In this document: piece after piece, positions 57,369-64,000 of the stretch
Layout of the letters: the number at the start of each line of letters is the position of its first letter
Position numbering within the stretch: position 1 is the first letter of the stretch
NCBI RefSeq assembly: GCF_023757625.1
Contig: NZ_JALGBZ010000004.1
Location: 124,001 to 188,000 of the forward strand
Direction: 5' to 3'
Length of the DNA: 64,000 bases
Source of the DNA: Halomonas sp. S3-1-1
GTDB taxonomy: Bacteria > Pseudomonadota > Gammaproteobacteria > Pseudomonadales > Halomonadaceae
Program-made: the position numbers and the translations under genes
The notes under the pieces: model-generated
Database searches by the model: none
Seen by the model: the letters and a program-made list of their open reading frames with translations, nothing else
Told to the model about the DNA's origin: nothing

Positions 57369-57803
57369 ATGTCATCTTTGATCAATCGAGTCGGCCTTCG
57401 CGTTCGGGGTTATCACCTGGACGGCTACGGACACGTCAATAACGCGCGCTATCTCGAGTTCATGGAGGAAGGGCGCTGGTCCTACTTCGACCAGCACGCG
57501 CGGCTCGTACGCGAAATGCACGACTCCGGACGCGCTTTCGTCGTGGTCAATTTGAACATCGATTACAAGCGCGCCGCGATGCAAAACGATGACCTCACCG
57601 TGTTGACCGGCCTGATCGAGGTCGGCGAGCGCAGCGCGCTTTGTCACCACCGCATTCTGCGTGCCGATGGCAAGGTGGTGGCCCAAGCGGATCTGACGTT
57701 CGTGCTGATGGATATGAACGCCGGGCGAGCCAGTGCGATCGACGGTGAGATCCTCGAGACGATGAAGCGCATTCGAGTCGCCAAAACCGAGTTCGCTCTT
57801 TAA
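57369..57803 (+). CDS. Hotdog-fold acyl-CoA thioesterase (4HBT family)
   Basis: A 144-residue single hotdog-domain protein. The catalytic helix region is HLDGYGHVNNARYLEFMEEG, with the Asp and GHVNN pattern of 4-hydroxybenzoyl-CoA/YbgC-type thioesterases; strands NLNIDYKRAAMQNDDLTVLT and LRADGKVVAQADLTFVLMD follow. It probably hydrolyses an acyl-CoA; chain length is not predictable. AAGGAG lies 6 bases before the ATG. No tol-pal genes are near, so it is not clearly YbgC. Confidence 0.82.
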   Translation: MSSLINRVGLRVRGYHLDGYGHVNNARYLEFMEEGRWSYFDQHARLVREMHDSGRAFVVVNLNIDYKRAAMQNDDLTVLTGLIEVGERSALCHHRILRADGKVVAQADLTFVLMDMNAGRASAIDGEILETMKRIRVAKTEFAL

Positions 57804-57946
57804 ATCGCACGCACGCTCTCATTTTTTGCGATTCCAGGGTCTAGACTCTTTCTACCCAAGCGCTTCAAGGTGCCGGGGCATCATCAGGGCGCAGCCGGCG
57901 GCGGCTGCGCTCCATGAAGTTACTCTCGATTGAAAAGGGATTTGAC

Positions 57947-58276
57947 ATGAGCGATGACAAGGAAGCGATCTATAAGGCGTTTCGGGAGGCCGTCAACATG
58001 GCGCCCAAGGAGCTCGAAGAGTGGCTGGAGACCGACGAGTCCAAATCCGTGGGCGATAGCGATGGCGGCGAATCGACGGGGCACAAATCCGGACGGCGTA
58101 TCGTCGAGATCAAGCGCAAGAACAAGGATGAGCTGACCGACAGCGATTATAGCCATATGAAGAAGGTGAACCAGTACGTGGCGCGCCATCTCAAGCAGCC
58201 ACCGCAGAAAGAGGACAAGAAGACCTCGCGCTGGCGCTACTCGCTGATGAACTGGGGCCACGACCCGCTGAAATAA
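57947..58276 (+). CDS. DUF3140 protein
   Basis: A 109-residue protein of the DUF3140 family. Family-typical blocks are YKAFREAVNMAPKELEEWLE, STGHKSGRRIVEIKRKNKDE, DYSHMKKVNQYVARHL and RWRYSLMNWGHDPLK at the end. The charged, compact sequence has no signal or membrane segment. The function is unknown; the family is often annotated as DNA-binding without proof. AAAGGGA precedes the ATG at 57947; the longer frame from 57914 is less likely. Confidence 0.8.
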   Translation: MSDDKEAIYKAFREAVNMAPKELEEWLETDESKSVGDSDGGESTGHKSGRRIVEIKRKNKDELTDSDYSHMKKVNQYVARHLKQPPQKEDKKTSRWRYSLMNWGHDPLK

Positions 58277-58466
58277 TTAACGAACGCGCTCTCTTGTTTA
58301 TCCGCGCCGAGCGCTGCCCGTCGGCAGGTTTTAACGCGCTCGATTCAGGCTCGGCGCGTCTGAGTGTCCCTTCACGCGCTTTTTTCACGACCCCTTGGGG
58401 GCCTACTGTTCTTTTAGGTCAACGCTTTGGCGTGCTCTCTGACTGCCCATGATGCTCACACAGTGG

Positions 58467-58472
58467 TATGAT
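58467..58472 (+). promoter_or_regulatory. Possible gyrA promoter (-10)
   Basis: TATGAT preceded by TGG (extended -10) lies 97 bases before the gyrA ATG. The -35 position (58444-58449, TGCCCA) is weak. The 292 bases between the DUF3140 gene and gyrA hold no coding frame of note. gyrA promoters are often supercoiling-sensitive, but that cannot be judged here. Confidence 0.35.
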
Positions 58473-58568
58473 AGCAGGGTCTATGTTCGCCTCTGATATG
58501 CCGCTCAAAGGGCATTCAAGCGCTTTCAACTCTCGCAGTGCCAATGCAGTGCAAAGGATCTGACTTTC

Positions 58569-61313
58569 ATGGGTGACATCGCCAGAGAAATCTTGCCCGT
58601 CAATATCGAAGACGAGCTAAAACAGTCGTACCTCGACTATGCGATGAGCGTCATCATCGGCCGCGCCTTGCCCGATGTTCGCGACGGTTTGAAGCCGGTG
58701 CATCGCCGTGTGCTCTTCGCCATGCACGAGCTCAACAACGACTGGAACAAACCGTACAAGAAGTCGGCGCGTGTCGTCGGCGATGTCATCGGTAAATACC
58801 ACCCTCACGGCGACAGCGCGGTCTACGACACCATCGTTCGCATGGCGCAGCACTTCTCCATGCGCCACGTGCTGGTCGACGGCCAGGGCAACTTCGGCTC
58901 GATTGACGGCGACAATGCCGCCGCGATGCGTTACACCGAGGTGCGCATGGCGCGCCTAGCCCACGAGCTTCTGGCGGATCTGGAAAAGGATACCGTCGAC
59001 TGGGTCGATAACTACGACGGCACCGAGCGAATCCCCGAGGTGCTGCCAACACGCGTACCAAATCTCCTGATTAACGGCTCCTCGGGTATCGCCGTGGGCA
59101 TGGCGACCAACATTCCGCCGCACAACATGCGCGAAGTGATCGACGGCTGTCTGGCGCTGATCGACGACTACACGCTGACCATCGACGATCTGATGCAGTA
59201 CATTCCGGGGCCGGATTTCCCTACCGCGGGCATCATCAACGGCCGTGCGGGGATTCTCGACGCCTACCGCACCGGACGTGGGCGCATCTATGTGCGCGCG
59301 CTGCACACCATCGAACACGATGACAAGAGCGGCCGCGATCACATCATCATCACCGAACTTCCCTATCAGGTGAACAAGGCGCGGTTGATCGAGAAAATCG
59401 CCGAGCTGGTGAAAGAGAAGCGTATTGAAGGCATCGCCGAGCTGCGCGATGAGTCCGATAAGGACGGCCTGCGTGTGGTCATCGAGATCAAGCGCGGCGA
59501 ATCCGGCGAGGTGGTAGTCAACAACCTCTTTGCTCAGACCCAGCTTCAGAACGTCTTCGGCATCAACATGGTGGCGCTGGAAAACGGCCAGCCGCGCACG
59601 CTGAATTTGAAGGAGATGCTCGAGGCGTTCATTCGCCACCGCCGAGAAGTCGTCACCCGCCGTACGCTTTTCGAGCTCAAGAAGGCGCGCGAACGCGGCC
59701 ATATTCTTGAAGGCCTGACCGTTGCGATCTCCAATATCGATGAGGTGATCGAACTCATCAAGGCTTCCCCCAACGCCGCCGAGGCGAAGGAGAAGCTGCT
59801 CGAACAGGTATGGCAGCCAGGCCAGGTCACGGCGATGCTCGAGCGTGCCGGCGCGACCTCCTGTAAGCCCGAGGATCTCGACGAAGGATTTGGCCTCAAT
59901 ACGCTAGCGACGGAGTATCGGCTTTCGCCGGCTCAGGCTCAGGCGATTCTGGAGCTGCGCCTGCACCGCCTGACCGGGCTTGAAACCGAGAAGCTTCTCG
60001 ACGAGTACCTGGCGATTCTTCAGCGCATTGCCGAGCTGACCGAGATTCTCGCCTCGCCGGATCGTTTGATGGAAGTCATCCGCGAAGAGCTGCACGCGGT
60101 ACGCGACCAGTTCGGCGATGACCGCCGTACCGAGATCCAGGCAAGCCACCTCGATCTCTCCATGGAAGATCTGATCGCCGAAGAGGACATGGTCGTCACC
60201 GTGTCCCGCTCGGGCTACGCCAAGACCCAGCCGCTTTCCGACTATCAGGCCCAGCGCCGGGGTGGTCGCGGTAAGTCCGCGACCTCGATGAAGGACGAGG
60301 ACGTTATCGAGCACCTGCTCGTCGCCTCGACTCACGACACCGTGCTCTTGTTCTCCAATCGCGGCAAGGTGTACTGGCTCAAGGTGTACGAAATGCCTAA
60401 CGCCAGCCGTGGCTCGCGGGGCAAGCCCTTGGTCAACATGCTGCCGCTGGACGAAGGCGAGGCGATCAACGCGATTTTGCCGGTGCGCGACTACGACCCG
60501 GAGCACTACATCTTCTTCGCCACCGCCAAGGGCACGGTCAAGCGTACCAGCCTCGAGCAGTTCTCGCGGCCACGCTCGGTGGGCCTGATCGCCATCGACC
60601 TGGAAGAGGACGACCGCCTCGTGGGCGCGGCGATTACTTCGGGTTCTGATCACGCCATGCTGCTTTCTTCGAACGGTAAAGCGATCCGCTTTGAAGAGGG
60701 CAACGTACGCGCCATGGGCCGCACCGCCCGCGGCGTTCGCGGCATGCGCCTGCTCGATGACGCGGAAGTGATCAGTCTAATCATTCCCAAGAGCCAGCAG
60801 ATCGACCAGGAAAACGACGGCGACGACGAATCGGCCACGCCAGAAGCGGCTTCCGAGACACCGATCGAAGAGGGCCAGATTTACATTCTGACCGCCAGCG
60901 AAAAAGGCTACGGCAAGCGCACACGCCTCGAGGAGTTCCCGCTCAGGGGCCGCGGCGGCCAAGGCGTGATCGCGATGCAGACCAGCGAGCGTAACGGCGC
61001 GCTGGTGGCGGCCATGCAGGTGTATGACGCCGACGAAATGATGTTGATCACCGACCGCGGCACGCTGGTGCGCACGCGGGTCGAGGAAGTCTCTACCACG
61101 TCGCGTAACACCCAGGGCGTGATGCTGATTCGCCTCGGCAAGGAAGAGAAACTGGTGAAAACCGTTCGCGTCGACGAGCCCGACGAGGTGCTGGCCGAGC
61201 AAATGGAGACGGATGCGCTCGAGGCTGACGCCAGCGCTGCTGAAAATGTCGACACTGCCGGCGATGCCCAGAGTGAACAAGAGCAAGGTAACGCCGATGA
61301 CACGTCACTATAA
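58569..61313 (+). CDS. gyrA: DNA gyrase subunit A
   Basis: A 914-residue GyrA (E. coli 875), the DNA-cleaving and wrapping subunit. The N-terminus is [20 protein letters not shown]; the quinolone region is [20 protein letters not shown] with Ser and Asp at the usual resistance positions, i.e. wild type; the active Tyr is in [16 protein letters not shown]. The GyrA box is [14 protein letters not shown], starting the beta-pinwheel C-terminal domain. That domain carries an acidic insert around residues 745-768 ([19 protein letters not shown]) and an acidic tail, common in halophiles. AAGGAT lies upstream. Its last 17 bases overlap serC. Confidence 0.98.
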   Translation: MGDIAREILPVNIEDELKQSYLDYAMSVIIGRALPDVRDGLKPVHRRVLFAMHELNNDWNKPYKKSARVVGDVIGKYHPHGDSAVYDTIVRMAQHFSMRHVLVDGQGNFGSIDGDNAAAMRYTEVRMARLAHELLADLEKDTVDWVDNYDGTERIPEVLPTRVPNLLINGSSGIAVGMATNIPPHNMREVIDGCLALIDDYTLTIDDLMQYIPGPDFPTAGIINGRAGILDAYRTGRGRIYVRALHTIEHDDKSGRDHIIITELPYQVNKARLIEKIAELVKEKRIEGIAELRDESDKDGLRVVIEIKRGESGEVVVNNLFAQTQLQNVFGINMVALENGQPRTLNLKEMLEAFIRHRREVVTRRTLFELKKARERGHILEGLTVAISNIDEVIELIKASPNAAEAKEKLLEQVWQPGQVTAMLERAGATSCKPEDLDEGFGLNTLATEYRLSPAQAQAILELRLHRLTGLETEKLLDEYLAILQRIAELTEILASPDRLMEVIREELHAVRDQFGDDRRTEIQASHLDLSMEDLIAEEDMVVTVSRSGYAKTQPLSDYQAQRRGGRGKSATSMKDEDVIEHLLVASTHDTVLLFSNRGKVYWLKVYEMPNASRGSRGKPLVNMLPLDEGEAINAILPVRDYDPEHYIFFATAKGTVKRTSLEQFSRPRSVGLIAIDLEEDDRLVGAAITSGSDHAMLLSSNGKAIRFEEGNVRAMGRTARGVRGMRLLDDAEVISLIIPKSQQIDQENDGDDESATPEAASETPIEEGQIYILTASEKGYGKRTRLEEFPLRGRGGQGVIAMQTSERNGALVAAMQVYDADEMMLITDRGTLVRTRVEEVSTTSRNTQGVMLIRLGKEEKLVKTVRVDEPDEVLAEQMETDALEADASAAENVDTAGDAQSEQEQGNADDTSL

Positions 61314-62400
61314 CTTTTGCGCGGGGCCGGCGGCCCTGCCCACCGCCGTATTGGAGCGCGCCCAGCGCGAGATGCTCGACTACCAGGGGCGCGGCCTATC
61401 GGTAATGGAAATGAGCCATCGAAGCGATGAGTTCATCGCGATTGCAAGGCAAGCGGAAGCGGATCTTCGCGAGCTGATGGCTATTCCCGATAACTACCGG
61501 GTGCTGTTCTTGCAGGGCGGGGCGAGCATGCAGTTCGCCATGCTGCCCATGAATCTGCTCGGGCGAGGTGGCAGCGCTAACTTCATCCAGACCGGTATCT
61601 GGGGCAAGAAGGCGCTCGCCGAAGCCAAGCGTCTGGGGTTTGACTGCCACGTGGCGGGCGAGAGCGAGTCCAACGGCCATACCGAGGTGCCGCCTCGCGC
61701 AAACCTTTCAGTGAGCGATGACGCCGCTTATTTGCACTACACCGCCAATGAAACCATTGGCGGGCTCGAGTTCGACTATACCCCAACGTGTTCCCGCGCC
61801 GATGGTGTTGACGTGCCGCTCGTGTGCGACATGTCGTCGAGCATTTTGTCCGAGCCGACCCACGTCGCCGACTTTGGCATCATCTACGCCGGCGCCCAGA
61901 AGAACATCGGCCCGGCCGGGCTGACGCTGGTTATCGTGCGCGAGGATCTGCTTGGAAACGCCGTAGCGAAGACGCCGACGCTGTTCGACTATCAGGCGCT
62001 GGCCGAGGCCGAGTCGATGGTCAACACGCCGCCGACCTACGCCTGGTACCTGTCGGGGCTGGTGTTCGATTGGCTCAAAAACGACGTGGGCGGTTTGAAA
62101 GCCATGGATGCGCTGAATCAGCGCAAGGCCGACAAGCTTTACCGCGCCATCGACGAAAGCGGCTTCTACTCCAACCCGATCGCCAGGCATAACCGCTCGC
62201 GCATGAATGTGCCGTTCGTACTCGCCGACAGCACCCTGGACAAGGCGTTTTTGAGCGAGGCGGAGGCAGCGGGGCTTTTGAACCTGAAGGGTCACCGCAG
62301 CGTTGGCGGCATGCGCGCAAGTCTTTATAACGCCGTGCCCGAGGCCGCGGTGGACGCGCTGATCGCCTTCATGCACGATTTCGAACAACGAAAAGGCTAA
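61297..62400 (+). CDS. serC: Phosphoserine aminotransferase
   Basis: A 367-residue PLP enzyme (E. coli 362) making phosphoserine for serine synthesis, also acting in pyridoxal phosphate synthesis. Signatures are [58 protein letters not shown], the PLP-Lys region [20 protein letters not shown] and [19 protein letters not shown]. The ATG at 61297 lies inside the end of gyrA (17-base overlap) with AAGG upstream; a longer frame exists in the gyrA reading region but has no family match. serC-pheA-tyrA follow tightly. Confidence 0.96.
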   Translation: MTRHYNFCAGPAALPTAVLERAQREMLDYQGRGLSVMEMSHRSDEFIAIARQAEADLRELMAIPDNYRVLFLQGGASMQFAMLPMNLLGRGGSANFIQTGIWGKKALAEAKRLGFDCHVAGESESNGHTEVPPRANLSVSDDAAYLHYTANETIGGLEFDYTPTCSRADGVDVPLVCDMSSSILSEPTHVADFGIIYAGAQKNIGPAGLTLVIVREDLLGNAVAKTPTLFDYQALAEAESMVNTPPTYAWYLSGLVFDWLKNDVGGLKAMDALNQRKADKLYRAIDESGFYSNPIARHNRSRMNVPFVLADSTLDKAFLSEAEAAGLLNLKGHRSVGGMRASLYNAVPEAAVDALIAFMHDFEQRKG

Positions 62401-62404
62401 CCCG

Positions 62405-63496
62405 ATGTCAGATACGCCAATCAATTTGGGTGAACTTCGCCAGCGCATCGACCAGCTCGATGAGGATATCGTGCGTCTTATCAGCGAGCGCGCCCGCTGC
62501 GCTCAGCAGGTCGCCCGCGTGAAGCTGGCCGACGACGAAAACGCGGTGTTTTACCGGCCCGAGCGCGAAGCTCAGGTGCTGCGCCGGATCATGTCGCTCA
62601 ACGAAGGCCCGCTTGACGACGAAGAGATGGCGCGGCTGTTTCGAGAAATCATGTCGGCGTGTCTGGCGCTGGAGAAGCCGATCAAGGTGGCGTATCTCGG
62701 ACCGGAAGGCACCTTTACCCAGCAGGCGGCGCTCAAGCATTTTGGCGACAGCGCCATGAGCCTGCCGATGGCGGCCATCGACGAGGTCTTCCGCGAAGTC
62801 GAGGCGGGCGCAGTCAACTACGGGGTCGTTCCGGTCGAAAATTCCACCGAAGGCGTGGTCAACCACACCCTGGATACCTTCATCGATTCGTCTATCAAGA
62901 TCTGCGGCGAAGTCGTGCTGCGTATTCACCACCACCTGCTGATCAGCGAGAACACCCGCCAGGACAAGGTCACGCGGATCTACTCGCACCCGCAGTCTTT
63001 TGGCCAGTGCCGTAAATGGCTCGACGCCCACTTTCCTCACGCCGAGCGCGTGCCGGTGGCTTCCAACGCCGAGGCGGCAAAACTGGTCAAAACCGAGTGG
63101 CACAGCGCGGCGATTGCCGGCGACATGGCGGCCAAGCTTTACGGGCTGACCCATATTGCAGAGAAGATCGAGGACCGACCGGATAACTCCACACGCTTTT
63201 TGATCATCGGCAGCGAAGGTGTGCCGAGCTGCGGTGAAGACAAAACTTCGGTAGTGGTGGCTATGCGCAACCAGCCCGGCGCGCTGCACGATCTGCTCGA
63301 ACCATTTCATCGTCACGGCATCGATCTTACCCGGATCGAAACGCGCCCCTCGCGCACCGGTGCCTGGAACTATGTGTTCTTCATCGACTTCAAGGGCCAT
63401 ATCGACGAGCCTGAGGTGGCGTCGGTACTCGAAGAGGTCAGCCGCGGTGCGCTCGAGCTGCGCGTACTGGGCTCCTACCCGCAGGGTGTGATGTGA
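62405..63496 (+). CDS. pheA: Bifunctional chorismate mutase/prephenate dehydratase
   Basis: A 363-residue P-protein for phenylalanine synthesis. The chorismate mutase domain is LGELRQRIDQLDEDIVRLIS ERARCAQQVARVK (residues 7-40); the dehydratase domain begins KVAYLGPEGTFTQQAALKHF and has VVPVENSTEGVVNHTLDTFI and DNSTRFLIIG (TRF motif). The C-terminal ACT domain, where phenylalanine should bind and inhibit, has NQPGALHDLLEPFHRHGIDL and RIETRPSRTGAWNYVFFIDF. It starts 4 bases after serC and overlaps tyrA by 4 bases (GTGA). Confidence 0.97.
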   Translation: MSDTPINLGELRQRIDQLDEDIVRLISERARCAQQVARVKLADDENAVFYRPEREAQVLRRIMSLNEGPLDDEEMARLFREIMSACLALEKPIKVAYLGPEGTFTQQAALKHFGDSAMSLPMAAIDEVFREVEAGAVNYGVVPVENSTEGVVNHTLDTFIDSSIKICGEVVLRIHHHLLISENTRQDKVTRIYSHPQSFGQCRKWLDAHFPHAERVPVASNAEAAKLVKTEWHSAAIAGDMAAKLYGLTHIAEKIEDRPDNSTRFLIIGSEGVPSCGEDKTSVVVAMRNQPGALHDLLEPFHRHGIDLTRIETRPSRTGAWNYVFFIDFKGHIDEPEVASVLEEVSRGALELRVLGSYPQGVM

Positions 63497-64000
63497 CAAA
63501 GCGGCTCACTTCGATGAGCGTTGCATCCGAGTGCCGTGAGCCGCGCATTTTGATCGTCGGCCTTGGCCTGATGGGCGGCTCGCTCGCCGCTGCGCTCAAG
63601 AGCAGGGGCTTTGACGGCGAGATTCTGGCCTGTGACTCGGACGAAGGCGAGATCGCACTCGGCATTGAAATGGGCCTGATCGACGGCGGCGGCCGCCAGC
63701 TCGAAGCGCTGGTTGACGGCGTGTCGCTGGTGGTGCTGGCGGTGCCGGTGCTGGCAATGGAGTCGGTGCTGGAAAGCCTCAAGGCGGGGCTCGCTCGCGC
63801 GGCGGCTGATGTTGTCGTGACCGATGTCGGCAGTACCAAGGGTGTGATCCGCGACTGCGTCGAGCGCGTGTTCGGTGAACTTCCTATTAACGTCGTGTTG
63901 GGCCACCCGATCGCCGGTTCGGAAAAAAGCGGCGTGGCCGCCGCCAACCCGGCGCTCTACATTGACCACAAGGTGATTTTGACCCCGGAGCCCAACGCCG
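63493..64000 (+). CDS. tyrA: Prephenate dehydrogenase (partial, runs off window)
   Basis: The reading frame continues to the window end, giving the first 169 residues. The NAD(P) fold is ILIVGLGLMGGSLAAALKSR; then LVVLAVPVLAMESVL, VVVTDVGSTKGVIRD and VVLGHPIAGSEKSGVAAANP with the prephenate dehydrogenase HPIAGSE motif. It makes 4-hydroxyphenylpyruvate for tyrosine. The GTG at 63493 overlaps the pheA stop by 4 bases; an ATG seven codons in (63514) is the alternative. In related bacteria this gene is often fused to aroA (EPSP synthase), which cannot be checked here. Confidence 0.92.
   Translation, partial: MTKRLTSMSVASECREPRILIVGLGLMGGSLAAALKSRGFDGEILACDSDEGEIALGIEMGLIDGGGRQLEALVDGVSLVVLAVPVLAMESVLESLKAGLARAAADVVVTDVGSTKGVIRDCVERVFGELPINVVLGHPIAGSEKSGVAAANPALYIDHKVILTPEPNA

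Noticed and set aside
58646-58870. Quinolone-resistance change in gyrA
   Set aside because: The region reads [12 protein letters not shown] with Ser and Asp at the usual positions, so no resistance substitution is present.
62408-63499. 363-codon open frame opposite pheA
   Set aside because: Antisense shadow of pheA; the pheA domains and motifs are complete on the plus strand.

Overview
The window looks like chromosomal DNA of a moderately halophilic gammaproteobacterium, most probably Halomonas or a close relative in the Halomonadaceae. The basis is GC-rich coding DNA, acidic proteins, a complete betI-betB-betA choline-to-glycine-betaine operon beside a choline-binding protein, the accB-accC-prmA-dusB-fis order shared with other gammaproteobacteria, and protein sequences that read like Halomonas homologues. 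No organism name can be proved from the sequence alone. Starts were re-chosen from ribosome binding sites where the longest frame was implausible.

Layout. 1-5.2 kb: glycerol 3-phosphate genes glpR and glpD, separated by about 2 kb of foreign-looking DNA (a broken MarR gene, an intact VOC-family gene and 1.3 kb without a convincing gene). 5.2-13.3 kb: fadE, the betIBA operon and divergent choX, then tRNA-Met(CAT) and the SRP RNA. 13.4-21 kb: a DUF3750 protein, an Xre-RES toxin-antitoxin pair, mntR, an unusual set of two DUF1538 membrane proteins plus a PII-like protein, and two transporters (GntP type and NhaC/YuiF type). 21-31.4 kb: trmJ, groEL-groES with a heat-shock promoter, fxsA, a frameshifted SDR gene, two unknown proteins, tRNA-Leu(TAG), comF, srkA, folE and gabD.

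31.4-45.8 kb: the minus-strand run accB-accC-prmA-dusB-fis-purH, then dsbD, ppa, a protein fusing phosphatase-like and kinase-like domains whose active-site residues are altered, a pyrophosphate-dependent phosphofructokinase, rnt and argG. 45.9-58.3 kb: HlyU-family protein, EAL-HDOD protein, a membrane-anchored PAS/exonuclease fusion, a tRNA-queuosine mannosyltransferase homologue, nth-rsxB-metG, a small unknown protein, an acyltransferase, rdgC, a thioesterase and a DUF3140 protein. 58.5-64 kb: gyrA and the overlapping aromatic/serine genes serC, pheA and tyrA (cut by the window end).

How the parts work together. Osmoprotection is served by choX and betIBA under a probable BetI operator. Glycerol use is controlled by GlpR through an operator lying in the glpD promoter. 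Fatty-acid oxidation (fadE) has a TetR/PsrA-like palindrome upstream. Two pyrophosphate enzymes (ppa and the PPi-dependent phosphofructokinase) flank the atypical kinase/phosphatase-like protein. The most interesting candidates for new biology are that degenerate signalling protein, the DUF1538-DUF1538-PII operon, and the sensor-exonuclease fusion. No CRISPR array, prophage, insertion sequence or rRNA was seen.
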